Assembly: GCF_000025725.1 (NCBI RefSeq)
Contig: NC_013943.1
Location: 930,001 to 994,000 of the forward strand
DNA: 64,000 nucleotides
Direction: 5' to 3'
Origin: Denitrovibrio acetiphilus DSM 12809
GTDB taxonomy: Bacteria > Chrysiogenota > Deferribacteres > Deferribacterales > Geovibrionaceae
Made by a program: the position numbers and the translations under genes. Under the pieces are notes generated by a model. The model did not search any database. It was given only the letters and a program-made list of their open reading frames with translations, and had not been told where the DNA came from. Shown here piece by piece: positions 8,760-17,936 of the stretch. Within the stretch, counting starts at the first letter, position 1; every line of letters begins with the position of its first letter.

Positions 8760-10187
8760 TTACTTGGAAGCAACTTTAACATCGGCGAGTCTGAAATTAA
8801 GCAGAGAAGCAAGGGTCTGCGCTATCTCTGTGTTATCCTTGAACCCTACGAACTGCTCTGCACCAACACCTACGGCAGACATAGGGATCTGTGTACCTGT
8901 GTGTGCAAAGGTTGTCCACTGGATATTTGCACGTTCAGACAGAATGTGTGCAACGGCTATCTGTGTTGGTGTGTAACCGCCATATGACGATGCTTCGTTT
9001 GCTCCTTTATCCTGAGCTTCCATAGCAAGCAGAAGCTTAACACGCTCGTCTGTCGTCATGTCGGCGAGTCCGTAATACTGTTCCACAAACTTCACAAATG
9101 ACTCTTTATCACCGGTGTATGCTTTTGCCATACTGTCATCGATGGAGCGTCTTACTTTGTCGAGTTTTTCAATTTTAAGGAAATAGTTTTTAGCAAAGCC
9201 GAGTCCGAGACCGCCTGTTTCGTGGTCGCCTACAACAACGATAAGTGTCTCATCAGGGTGCTGGTTGTAGAAAGCGAGTGCCTCACCTATCGCTTTGTCA
9301 AAAGCAACTGTGTCCATTATTGACCCGAGAACATCGTTTGCATGGCAGGCGTGGTCAATACGTCCGCCTTCGACCATCATAAAGAAAGGTTTATCGTGAC
9401 CTGCGAGAACCTGAATCCCTTTCTCTGTCATCTCAGCTATGGAAGGGGTAGAGCTCATGTCTTTATATATTCTGTCAACTTCATATGGTGCGTGGCTGTA
9501 AGAGAAAGCTGCGAAAACTTTGTCACCCTTGGCAGGTACATAGTTGCGGAAGTATGACGGTTCGTTCTTCTCGCCTACGAAAGTTTTGTAGCCCATCTGA
9601 GCCAGCTCTTTTACGAGGTCTTTGTCATCTTTACGTTTTGATTTGAGGCTGCCGTCTTTTGGTACGAAGTGTCTGTAACCGCCGCCTGCTATATATTCTG
9701 CACCGCTTTGTGTCATTTCGGCTGCGATTTCATTTTCGTTGTCACGGGATATGTTGTGGGATGCAAAAACAGCAGGAGTGGCATGTGTGAGCCTTGTTGT
9801 TGTGACTATGCCTGTCACCCAGCCTTTGCTTTCTGCGATTTCCATGAGAGAATCAACTTTTGTCCCATCAGGGAGCATGGATATCATACCGTTATTTGTT
9901 TTGTATCCTGTGGCGAGGGCTGTTCCTGCCGCTGCTGAGTCTGTTACTAACGTATCTGCGGAATACGTGGTGTTGATGCCAACCGCAGGCATTTTGTCCA
10001 TATGCAGTTTGTATGCTTTATTTCCGGTTTTTTGCTGCATGTAGTATTCGGCAACCTGTCTTTGTGATGATCCAAGACCGTCACCGATGAAATAGAATAC
10101 ATACTTTGGAACCTGAGCAAATGAGCTGACAGCGAAGACTGCAACAAGCAGTGCCGTCATGAAAATTTTCATAGTGAAGTTACGCAT
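8760..10187 (-). CDS. Alkaline phosphatase (PhoA family), periplasmic
   Basis: A 475-residue secreted phosphomonoesterase with a Sec signal peptide (about residues 1-24, ending SSFA). The nucleophilic serine lies in TDSAAAGTALATG. Metal-binding motifs include FIGDGLG, GRIDHACHAND, VVGDHETGG and FAHTGTQIP. All are diagnostic of metal-dependent alkaline phosphatases. GGAGG stands 8 nt before the ATG. It has its own terminator. I could not identify a convincing Pho box upstream, so phosphate control is unproven. Confidence 0.93.
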   Translation of the reverse strand: MRNFTMKIFMTALLVAVFAVSSFAQVPKYVFYFIGDGLGSSQRQVAEYYMQQKTGNKAYKLHMDKMPAVGINTTYSADTLVTDSAAAGTALATGYKTNNGMISMLPDGTKVDSLMEIAESKGWVTGIVTTTRLTHATPAVFASHNISRDNENEIAAEMTQSGAEYIAGGGYRHFVPKDGSLKSKRKDDKDLVKELAQMGYKTFVGEKNEPSYFRNYVPAKGDKVFAAFSYSHAPYEVDRIYKDMSSTPSIAEMTEKGIQVLAGHDKPFFMMVEGGRIDHACHANDVLGSIMDTVAFDKAIGEALAFYNQHPDETLIVVVGDHETGGLGLGFAKNYFLKIEKLDKVRRSIDDSMAKAYTGDKESFVKFVEQYYGLADMTTDERVKLLLAMEAQDKGANEASSYGGYTPTQIAVAHILSERANIQWTTFAHTGTQIPMSAVGVGAEQFVGFKDNTEIAQTLASLLNFRLADVKVASK

Positions 10188-10339
10188 GGCTTAATCCTCC
10201 ATAAATAATTTTTGGGCTGGATTAAGTTTAGATTGTGCGTGTTATGAAACTTATAGGTCTATGTTCGAATTTTGAGTGTGATTTTTATGATAAAAGTTAC
10301 AAAACTAAATAATTATTATTTGGATAATGTGAAATAAAG

Positions 10340-11689
10340 CTAGTCGACAATTCCGTTAAGATGTTTAGCTATTTTCACTGCATAGTTGTCTGTCATTCCG
10401 GAGATATAGTCCGTAACTTTCTGATAAGCAGAGTAAAGAGAGTCGGAAGATGACGGTGAATTTTCCCCCATAAGCTTCAGAAGGCGGGTTGAGTTGCCTG
10501 ATGGTTTTTTGTTGTTTATAACTTCGTATGCCGCGCCGCAGAAGTGATCCAGCAAGGTTGATAGTGTAGTGTTTGCAGAAATTTCCAGAAGAGTTTTGCG
10601 GTCTGTGGTGAAAACTTTATCGTGAGAAAGCCTTTTTGCCTCTTTCATAGTATCCGCTATTTTGGGGTTGCAGTTTTCTATAAGATTGTGACTGTGGGGG
10701 AGGTCGCCTCTGAGGATTTCACTGTATTTGTCAAAGAATTCTTCCACAACAGCGTTGACACATTCAGAGACAGCCATGGCACGCAGATGAGAAATCGACT
10801 GTTTGCTCTTGGGTGAAAGGTATTTGTCTGCATCAAAATTCTTCCGGTTTTGGAAGAAGCCGAGGAACACGTCAGTAACTTCATTGAAATTTAATATATG
10901 AAGTTCGTAAGCATCTTCCAGATCCATAAGGTTATAACAGATGTCGTCTGCTGCTTCAGACAGAAATGCAAAAGGGTGTCTGCTGTACGAGTTTGGTGTT
11001 TTATCCGATGATTTTAAACCGCATGTTTCCGCCAGTGTTTTAAGCTCTGGTATTTCGCTGGTGAAGGCACAGAATTTACTTTTCGTAAGTGTTTTAGAGA
11101 AAGCCCAAGGGTATTTCAGCATGCTGCCGACAACTGCGCTGGTTGCCTGAATGCCACCTTTGTTTCTGCTCATGGCAAGCTTAGTTAAAACCCTGAATGC
11201 CTGTGCGTTCCCTTCGAAATTCATCAGGTCGTCTTTCTCTGTTTCTTCAAGGTTTTCATTACCGTTTGCGATAAAATATTTCCTGAACCACTCTTGAATA
11301 AGTTCTTCCCCTGCGTGTCCGAAGGGAGGGTTGCCTATGTCGTGCGCAAGGCATGCCGACTGAACGATCTGCCCTGTAAGTATGGGTACAACAGAGTCGT
11401 GAATATCTCCAAATGGATTCATTTTGTAATCGTTTACAAGTCTTTTACCTACTTCGGAACCGAGGGATCTGCCAACGCATGAGACCTCCAGACTGTGCGG
11501 GAGCCTTGAGTGGACATGGTCATTGTCTTTGAGCGGGTGAACCTGAGTTTTTTTGTCCAGCCTTCTGAAATTTTCAGAAAATATTATTCTGTCAAAATCC
11601 CTTTGGAACGGCGATCTGCTCAGGTCTATGTCGCTTCGTTTGTTTTCATTAAAGAAATCATTTGAAGACAAAAGTTTAGTCCAGTCCAT
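10340..11689 (-). CDS. dgt: Deoxyguanosinetriphosphate triphosphohydrolase-like protein (HD superfamily)
   Basis: A 449-residue cytoplasmic HD-domain hydrolase that would convert dGTP or other dNTPs to deoxynucleoside and triphosphate. Family motifs are FRRLDKKTQVHPL, HSRLPHSLEVS, the HD pair in CLAHDIGNPPFGHAGE, and AADDICYNLMDLED. AGGAG lies 5 nt before the ATG. Its length is that of the dGTPase type 1 group. The gene is monocistronic in appearance; the repeat-rich gap at 11690-12049 separates it from htpG. Confidence 0.92.
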   Translation of the reverse strand: MDWTKLLSSNDFFNENKRSDIDLSRSPFQRDFDRIIFSENFRRLDKKTQVHPLKDNDHVHSRLPHSLEVSCVGRSLGSEVGKRLVNDYKMNPFGDIHDSVVPILTGQIVQSACLAHDIGNPPFGHAGEELIQEWFRKYFIANGNENLEETEKDDLMNFEGNAQAFRVLTKLAMSRNKGGIQATSAVVGSMLKYPWAFSKTLTKSKFCAFTSEIPELKTLAETCGLKSSDKTPNSYSRHPFAFLSEAADDICYNLMDLEDAYELHILNFNEVTDVFLGFFQNRKNFDADKYLSPKSKQSISHLRAMAVSECVNAVVEEFFDKYSEILRGDLPHSHNLIENCNPKIADTMKEAKRLSHDKVFTTDRKTLLEISANTTLSTLLDHFCGAAYEVINNKKPSGNSTRLLKLMGENSPSSSDSLYSAYQKVTDYISGMTDNYAVKIAKHLNGIVD

Positions 11690-11845
11690 GGTATCTCCTG
11701 AGGGTTTTGAGTAATTATAAACGAGTCGATGATATTTTAAAAGGAGTAAAGAAAATGGGCAGCGTCATATCTGGAGCATCCCTCAAAATATCTAACGCAT
11801 ACAAAAATATTATTGCGAACCACGGGCGAAACAATCTCCCTCTCT

Positions 11846-11951
11846 GTCATTGCGAATGTATGTGAAGCAATCTTACAACGATGTCTAATTACTAACCAGC
11901 ATCAGGCTTAATAACATATAAGACTGCTTCGGGATAGACCCTCGCAGTGAC
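11846..11951. repeat. Fourth copy of the intergenic palindromic repeat, inverted orientation
   Basis: GTCATTGCGAATGTATGTGA at the left and CCCTCGCAGTGAC at the right match the reverse complement of the unit at 7187-7543, including the TAAGACTGCTTCGGG segment. A shorter relative (GCGAACCACGGGCGAAACAA) lies just to the left at 11815-11837. The gap 11690-12049 holds only these repeats and the hairpin at 11981. Confidence 0.82.
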
Positions 11952-11980
11952 ATTTCTGTTGTAGCAGATAATGCTGAAAG

Positions 11981-12010
11981 ATCGCGAACCCTCTAAAGAG
12001 GGTTCGCGAT
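11981..12010 (-). terminator. Perfect 14-bp hairpin after htpG
   Basis: ATCGCGAACCCTCT and AGAGGGTTCGCGAT are perfectly complementary with only AA between them. It lies 40 bp beyond the htpG stop. On the minus strand only CTTTC follows rather than a T run, so it may be a weak terminator or another member of the palindromic repeat family, whose ends (GCGATGAC) it resembles. Confidence 0.55.
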
Positions 12011-12049
12011 GACTTCCTTCTTTATGCTATCTGTCCCTTTAAATATATG

Positions 12050-13927
12050 TTACTTAACGTTTTCAGTCATAACCTTTGTCAGAAGCTGTGTGAAGCGGTT
12101 GGTGTCTTCCGGCATGCTCCCTTCCAGTATAAGTGCCTGATTATAGAGAAGCTCCCCTATGTCTGCAACTTTTTGGCTTTCAGCATCTTTATCAAACTCG
12201 GTGTTAAGTGCTGTGACTAGAGCGTGTGTCGGGTTGAGCTCGAGAATTTTCTGTCTCGGCGGCACTGCCTGCCCCATAGCTTTCAGCATCATTTCCATCT
12301 GCATGTCTATGTCTCCGTCACCGGAAACAAGTACACACGGAGAGTTTTTCAGCCTGGCACTGAGGCGGACTTCACTGACTTTATCCCCGAGGATGTCTTT
12401 TATCTTGTCTGTGAGCTTACCGAAGTTTTCTTTGCTCTCTTTCTTCTCTTCCTCTGTCTGGAGATTGATGTCGCCTTTCAGGATGGACTTGAAGTTTTTG
12501 TCCTTATATTTCATCAGGCTTGAGATGATAATGTCGTCTATTTCGTCTGTCATAAAGAGGACTTCGTAGTCTTTCTCTTTCAGAGCTTCGAGGTAAGGGC
12601 TGTTTTCAAGCTCTTTTCTGTTTTTACCTGTGATGTAGTATATTTCGTTCTGTTCGGTCTTCATTCTGGATACATAGTCAGCGAGAGTTGTGTATTTACC
12701 GCTTTCTGTTGATGTGGACTGAACAAGCAGAAGGTCGGCTATCTCCTCTTTTCTGGCGAAATCGAAGTGGATCCCTTCTTTGATTACCCTGCCGAACTCT
12801 TCAAAAAAACCGACGTATGTTTCGTACTCGTTCTGTTTCATGTCTTTTATGGTTTCCAGAACTTTTTTAGTTATATTTTTACGGATGATATCCATCATCT
12901 TATTTTTTTGCAGCAGCTCACGTGAGACGTTCAGCGGAAGATCCGATGAGTCAACTATACCTTTTACGAACCTGAGCCATACAGGTACGAGGTCTTCGCA
13001 GTTTTCCATGATCTGAACCCTGCGGACATAAAGTGCAGGACCTGATTTATACTCAGGGTAGAGGATGTTCATCGGAGCCTTTTTAGGCAGGTAAACCAGA
13101 ACATTGAACTCTGTTGTCCCCTCGGCTCTGTAGTGTATAGTTTTAAGAGGGTCACCGAAGTCGTGTGTGATGTGTTTGTAGAACTCGTTATACTCTTCCT
13201 GAGTTACATCTGATTTATCTTTCAGCCAGATAGCCTTCATAGAGTTAAGAGTTTCCTCTTCGGTGACGTCTTTATCTTCAACTTTTTTTGTTGTGTCCAT
13301 CACAACCGGGTAGCTTATATAATCGGAATATTTCTTGACAACTTCTTTTATTTCCCATTCGTCCAGATAGTTTTTATCTTCCTCTTTCATATACAGAACA
13401 ACGTCCGTACCTTTTGTCTCTTTTTCGCATTGTTCAATGGTGAAAGAACCGTCGGCGTTGGATTCCCATTTGATCCCGACAGATTTGTCCTCGCCTGCTT
13501 TACGGGATGTAACAGTGACTTTGTCCGCAACCATGAACGCAGAGTAAAACCCCACACCGAACTGACCGATGAGCTCCGGGTTGTCTTTGACCTCTTTACT
13601 TTCGAGCAGTTTCATGAATTCTTTTGTGCCGGAGTGAGCTATAGTTCCGAGTGAGTTTACAGCCTCATCTTTTGTCATACCGATGCCGTTGTCTGATATT
13701 GTGAGGGTGCCGGCTTCTTTGTCTGCTGTCAGCTTAATTTTGTAGTTTGCGTCCCCCTCTGTGAGGGCGTCATTCTTGATAGCTTCGAATCTGAGTTTGT
13801 CGATGGCGTCAGACCCGTTTGATATCAGCTCTCTGAGGAAAATTTCCTTGTGAGAGTATAGTGAGTGAATCATCAGCTCCAGAAGTTTGTTCACTTCCGT
13901 TTTGAACTGCATCTTTTCCTGTGCCAT
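12050..13927 (-). CDS. htpG: Chaperone HtpG (Hsp90)
   Basis: A 625-residue cytoplasmic ATP-dependent chaperone. The N-terminal GHKL ATPase motifs are ELISNGSDAIDKLRFE, DNGIGMTKDE and GQFGVGFYSAFMV. The middle domain carries the catalytic-loop region RVQIMENCEDLVPVWLRFVK and SSDLPLNVSRE. Length is typical of bacterial Hsp90. AAGGAGG stands 7 nt before the ATG. It appears monocistronic, and its upstream region is shared with the divergent RqcH gene. Confidence 0.97.
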   Translation of the reverse strand: MAQEKMQFKTEVNKLLELMIHSLYSHKEIFLRELISNGSDAIDKLRFEAIKNDALTEGDANYKIKLTADKEAGTLTISDNGIGMTKDEAVNSLGTIAHSGTKEFMKLLESKEVKDNPELIGQFGVGFYSAFMVADKVTVTSRKAGEDKSVGIKWESNADGSFTIEQCEKETKGTDVVLYMKEEDKNYLDEWEIKEVVKKYSDYISYPVVMDTTKKVEDKDVTEEETLNSMKAIWLKDKSDVTQEEYNEFYKHITHDFGDPLKTIHYRAEGTTEFNVLVYLPKKAPMNILYPEYKSGPALYVRRVQIMENCEDLVPVWLRFVKGIVDSSDLPLNVSRELLQKNKMMDIIRKNITKKVLETIKDMKQNEYETYVGFFEEFGRVIKEGIHFDFARKEEIADLLLVQSTSTESGKYTTLADYVSRMKTEQNEIYYITGKNRKELENSPYLEALKEKDYEVLFMTDEIDDIIISSLMKYKDKNFKSILKGDINLQTEEEKKESKENFGKLTDKIKDILGDKVSEVRLSARLKNSPCVLVSGDGDIDMQMEMMLKAMGQAVPPRQKILELNPTHALVTALNTEFDKDAESQKVADIGELLYNQALILEGSMPEDTNRFTQLLTKVMTENVK

Positions 13928-13982
13928 AGTTAGTCCTCCTTAAAAGGCAAATAGTTATAGTTATTTTGATTTAATGATTAAT

Positions 13983-13999
13983 TCGTATGATTTATACGA
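13983..13999. promoter_or_regulatory. Small inverted repeat upstream of htpG
   Basis: TCGTAT-N5-ATACGA is a perfect 6-bp inverted repeat 56 bp upstream of the htpG start, in very AT-rich DNA. It is not a CIRCE element. It could be an operator for htpG, but a 6-bp arm in AT-rich sequence may be chance. Confidence 0.3.
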
Positions 14000-14127
14000 T
14001 TTTAATAATATACATCCGGACGAAAAAATCAAGAGGGTTGAGCGTGTTTCACTCAAAAACTTTACGAAGATGCACTTCATGTCATCGAAAAGCAAATAGG
14101 TGATTTATTTTCACCCGACTTATGTAG

Positions 14128-14133
14128 TATAAT
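14128..14133 (+). promoter_or_regulatory. -10 element of the RqcH gene
   Basis: A perfect TATAAT hexamer lies 30 bp upstream of the TTG start codon. No clear -35 hexamer is visible 16-18 bp upstream. Confidence 0.45.
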
Positions 14134-14162
14134 GCACTTCTGCAAAGAATGGAGGAGATATT

Positions 14163-15707
14163 TTGGACGGACTCAGCATCACAAAAGCAGTTAATATTCT
14201 GAAAAATAGATATGAGGGGAATAAAGTTACGAAGGTTACTGTCACGGAAGACAGCCTCTGCGTAGGGGTTTATTCTGATGATCGTGCTTCTGTCATGGTG
14301 CAGATCACAGGAGGGAAACCTTCTGTTCATACTGTCTTTTCCCATGAAGGGGTTGCAGACAAAAGTCTAGACAGGCTTAACGGCGGGCAGATAGTTAGCA
14401 TTGGATGTCGCAGGTATGACCGCGTGTTTTATCTTGATATTAAAAAACGCCGCCCAAGCGGAAAGATAGAGTCGCACAGGCTTGTTTTTGAGCTGATAGG
14501 TAAGATGTCTAATGCCATGCTGGTAAACGAAGACGGTATGGTTATATGGACTTTTTGTAAGAATAATCCTGACGCCGACCGTGAAATAGGTATAGGCAAA
14601 CAGTATCAGATGCCGAAGAGCAACAAAAGTCGGAATCTGGATAGATATGATACTGACAACTTTGCAGACCTGCTTGGCTTTTACCCTGTTACAGTCAAAC
14701 ATGCCATAAAATATATGGAGAACAACTACTCATTTGACGAAACCGCTGTTTTTATAAAAGAATCCATTGATGATGATATCTTCTATCTGGACGAAGCAGG
14801 CAAGCTCATACCTTTTAAACCTTTTACCGGCGGGCAGGAGGTCAGGTTTGATGATATCTTTACCCTGACAGATGTTAAGCAGGAAGCGAAGAGGGATATC
14901 AGTATTAGAAAGAAGCTGATGCGTTATTTCGAAAAGCAGGGAGAAAAATATATAACTCTGAAAGCTAAGCTGGAAAAGGAACTTGTTCAGGCTGAACAAT
15001 ATGACAAGCTGTTATCATCCGCAGAACTTCTAAAAAGTAATATATATAAATTAAAAAATGTAAGAGGCTCGGTTGAGCTGGACGAATACACAGAAAATGG
15101 TGTAAATAAGATATTGTACGAAATACCGGAAGCGTTTGATGTTAACAGAGAAGTTGAAAAACTTTATAAGAGGTCTGATAAACTTAAACGTTCTGTGCCT
15201 ATTCTTAAGGCACGTATAGAAGAGATCGACAATAACATAGACTCTGCACTGGAACAGCTCTATTTCATAGAGATTTCCGCTGATGATGACGAACTGCGTG
15301 AACTCGCCCTCGAGATGAAGAGGAAAGCTCCGAAACAACAGAAGCGTCAGATTAACCAGAAACAGTTTGATAAAATAGAGATAGGCGAAGGCACTGCCTA
15401 CATTGGAAGAAATTCCGTGAGTAACCACAGGCTCGTGTTTCAGTTTGCGAATCCGTCTGACTGGTGGTTTCATGCCCAGAAGATACCGTCAGCTCACCTT
15501 GTTTTCCGCAAAGACGGAATAGTGACAGATGTGGAGATTGAAAAATGTGCGGCGATAGTTGCCGGGCTGAGCAAGGCGAAGGATGATCTGAAAGTTACAG
15601 TAGATTATACCCAGAAGAAACATGTGAAAAAACCTAAAAATACTCCCCCGGGGTTTGTGATATACCACAGATTTTCTTCGGTGACAGTTGAACCTGAAAG
15701 TGTGTAA
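14163..15707 (+). CDS. RqcH/NFACT-family ribosome quality control protein
   Basis: A 514-residue protein of the NFACT family (RqcH/Rqc2, earlier called FbpA). These bind stalled large ribosomal subunits and recruit tRNA-Ala to add C-terminal alanine tails. The N-terminal NFACT-N domain includes the Asp-Arg pair D86-R87 (RYDRVFYLD), which corresponds to the DR motif needed for tailing. A coiled-coil region spans about residues 240-390. The NFACT-R domain follows with DWWFHAQKIPSAHLVFR. TTG 14163 is the start because GGAGGAG stands 5 nt upstream. It is somewhat shorter than the Bacillus protein. Function is a family inference. Confidence 0.85.
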   Translation: MDGLSITKAVNILKNRYEGNKVTKVTVTEDSLCVGVYSDDRASVMVQITGGKPSVHTVFSHEGVADKSLDRLNGGQIVSIGCRRYDRVFYLDIKKRRPSGKIESHRLVFELIGKMSNAMLVNEDGMVIWTFCKNNPDADREIGIGKQYQMPKSNKSRNLDRYDTDNFADLLGFYPVTVKHAIKYMENNYSFDETAVFIKESIDDDIFYLDEAGKLIPFKPFTGGQEVRFDDIFTLTDVKQEAKRDISIRKKLMRYFEKQGEKYITLKAKLEKELVQAEQYDKLLSSAELLKSNIYKLKNVRGSVELDEYTENGVNKILYEIPEAFDVNREVEKLYKRSDKLKRSVPILKARIEEIDNNIDSALEQLYFIEISADDDELRELALEMKRKAPKQQKRQINQKQFDKIEIGEGTAYIGRNSVSNHRLVFQFANPSDWWFHAQKIPSAHLVFRKDGIVTDVEIEKCAAIVAGLSKAKDDLKVTVDYTQKKHVKKPKNTPPGFVIYHRFSSVTVEPESV

Positions 15708-15731
15708 ATATTAATTGTATGGAGATATGCT

Positions 15732-16043
15732 ATGGATAAAATTGAAATGCTGAAAAAGAAGGCGATATTTCAGGCTGCAAGGCGTGCGATGCTCGAAAAC
15801 GAGATATTCCTCAGAGAATACGTTACTAATTTTCTTCCGGAAAGTTATGGTGAAGAGGAGCTTGTGAGGCTTAATGTCCTTCTTGAGAAGATCTTCGATA
15901 ATGATCTTTTTGATGTTGTTATGGGGAATAAGATGCCGGAGCAGTTCGAGGGGCTTTATGATCTTGATCTTCTTCAGGACATATCTGCTTTTGCGTGGAA
16001 ACACAGAGAGCTGATCAAAGAGCGTGATAACAAAAAGCTCTGA
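15732..16043 (+). CDS. SdhE-like flavinylation factor (DUF339 family)
   Basis: A 103-residue protein whose first 60 residues follow the SdhE fold pattern: AARRAMLENEIFLREYV, then a short-helix segment ending DNDLFDVVMG. SdhE proteins help attach FAD covalently to succinate dehydrogenase or fumarate reductase. The hallmark RGxxE motif is here RAMLE, with Gly replaced by Ala. The protein has a C-terminal extension of about 20 residues compared with the E. coli form. It follows the RqcH gene by 24 nt. Its stop codon abuts the stop codon of the convergent kinase gene. Confidence 0.6.
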   Translation: MDKIEMLKKKAIFQAARRAMLENEIFLREYVTNFLPESYGEEELVRLNVLLEKIFDNDLFDVVMGNKMPEQFEGLYDLDLLQDISAFAWKHRELIKERDNKKL

Positions 16044-17933
16044 TCATATTTCAAATTTCGCCGGTGCTTTGGGCAGAGTTAGTATGAATTCTGCTCCTCC
16101 ATTTATGTTTTCCGCCCTTAGTCTGCCGCCGAAGTGGTCATCTACTATTACTTTAGAGATGTAGAGTCCTATACCTGTCCCTTTCCCTTCGTCTTTCGTT
16201 GTGAAATAGGGGTCAAATATTTTAGGCAGAACATCTTCCGGTATGCCCCCGGCATTATCTCTGAATGTAAGAATGACACTGGTTTTGGTCACATCCAGAA
16301 TAATAGTAATGGCAGGGCTTGGTGTTTCATGGTCCATGAATGCGTCTCTTGCGTTAGATATAATATTCTGAAGAACCTGTTTGAATTCTCCTGAGTGTCC
16401 GAGAATTTCAATTTCCGTATTTTTACATATCAGATCCATACTGTTCACATCATATATGTGCCTGTTGTCGCAGGCTTTGCATTCTATGCTGTATTTGATG
16501 TTGCTGCTGTCCAGCTGTGCACTTGTCAGTTTTAAAAAGTCTTTGAGTGCATGGACAACATTGAACCTGTCTTTTTGCTTATTTGCTGAGAAGAAAGTTC
16601 TGAAGTCGTCTATTGTCGCTGACATGTTCTGAACAATGCTTATTAGTGATTGTGAGTATGAATCGAACTCCTCCACAGTCATTTTTTTGCTGTGAAAGCC
16701 CTCATGTAAATATTGCTGAATAAGACCTATGTTGTTGAGGGGCTGCCGCCACTGATGAGCGATGGCGTTTATCATCTGTCCCATGTCGGCGAACTTCTTC
16801 TGTTCAAACAGCAGTTGTTCCATTTTCCTTGTTTTCTGTATTTCAGTAGAGATTTTCTTTTGCAGCCCTATATTGAATTCCTGCAATTGCATATTATTGT
16901 CTTTCAGTTTTTTAGTCATTCTATTAAATGCTTCTGACATTTCGCCTATTTCGTCATGAGATATTATATCTACGGTTTTGTTCAAGTTACCGCCTTCTAT
17001 CTCTTTTGCCACTGCGGCGAGGTGTTTTATAGGGTTAACAATGCATTTAATGTTGTATGTCATTAGTAGGATGCACATAGCAATAGTTGATGCCACAACA
17101 AGGAATATGATGAAGGCAATGTAGTTCAGCAGTTTGAATGCCTCGGTGATTTTATGTTCAGAAACTATGGTGAACAGCTGATTTCCCAAGTCGATCTTTG
17201 TGTAACATATATAGGCAAGGTCTCCGGTGATCCCTTTTGTGATAGTTTCGTCAGATACCTTATATATAGTATTTCTTAACACCATAGAGGGGTTAGGGTG
17301 TGCGACCAGCCGTCCGTCGGAGTCCAGAATATATATTTGCTGACCTGGCTGGACACTGATATTCGCAAGCAGATTCCATATGGGTTTCAGGCGGAGAGAT
17401 GTTATCATAACTCCTTTGAACTCTTTACTGACCAGGTCTCTTACGTCAAACGATATATCAGCAATAGGTTCGCCTGTCTCAGGAGCAAAGCTGACATCAC
17501 CGAAGTACATACTTTTATTAAGTTTGGGATAAAGATATTCCATCTCTTTTGCATATTTCTTATCCTGATGTATGGGTAAGATTTTAAACCTGTGTACGTG
17601 AGCAATTTCGTTTCCTTCGGCATCAATAAAGATAAGCTGATCGAAATTGTTATTGAACATAATCTGAGCGGTGAGCTTGTCTTTCAGGTTTGCCGGGGTG
17701 TTGAAGGGCATATTATGGAGGTCTGTCAGGTGTTTTAATTGTGACATGTTATTGTTCACGTAGTTTTCAAATTCAGATGCTACTCTTTTTGTCATTTGGG
17801 TATGAATGATGTTAAGCTGATTCATCTCAGTGTTTTTTATTTGTGTGAGTATTACGGTAGCTCCGATTAGAATAGGTATTATCACCAGCAGGATGAAAGA
17901 CCCGACTACCTTAGCTCTGAGAGTTTTAAACAT
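16044..17933 (-). CDS. Sensor histidine kinase with periplasmic dCache domain
   Basis: A 629-residue inner-membrane sensor. TM1 (about residues 8-30) is followed by a ~230-residue periplasmic double-Cache-like domain. Then come TM2 (about 268-290), a HAMP domain (VNPIKHLAAVAKEIEGGNLN), a short coiled coil and a phosphoacceptor histidine in AHQWRQPLNNIGLIQQYLHE. The ATPase domain has an N box (NIISNARDAF) and G boxes (DNAGGIP, GTGIGLYISK). It lies 3 nt after the binding-protein gene on the same strand, so that protein is the likely periplasmic partner. No response regulator is encoded nearby. Confidence 0.9.
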   Translation of the reverse strand: MFKTLRAKVVGSFILLVIIPILIGATVILTQIKNTEMNQLNIIHTQMTKRVASEFENYVNNNMSQLKHLTDLHNMPFNTPANLKDKLTAQIMFNNNFDQLIFIDAEGNEIAHVHRFKILPIHQDKKYAKEMEYLYPKLNKSMYFGDVSFAPETGEPIADISFDVRDLVSKEFKGVMITSLRLKPIWNLLANISVQPGQQIYILDSDGRLVAHPNPSMVLRNTIYKVSDETITKGITGDLAYICYTKIDLGNQLFTIVSEHKITEAFKLLNYIAFIIFLVVASTIAMCILLMTYNIKCIVNPIKHLAAVAKEIEGGNLNKTVDIISHDEIGEMSEAFNRMTKKLKDNNMQLQEFNIGLQKKISTEIQKTRKMEQLLFEQKKFADMGQMINAIAHQWRQPLNNIGLIQQYLHEGFHSKKMTVEEFDSYSQSLISIVQNMSATIDDFRTFFSANKQKDRFNVVHALKDFLKLTSAQLDSSNIKYSIECKACDNRHIYDVNSMDLICKNTEIEILGHSGEFKQVLQNIISNARDAFMDHETPSPAITIILDVTKTSVILTFRDNAGGIPEDVLPKIFDPYFTTKDEGKGTGIGLYISKVIVDDHFGGRLRAENINGGAEFILTLPKAPAKFEI

Positions 17934-17936
17934 GGT

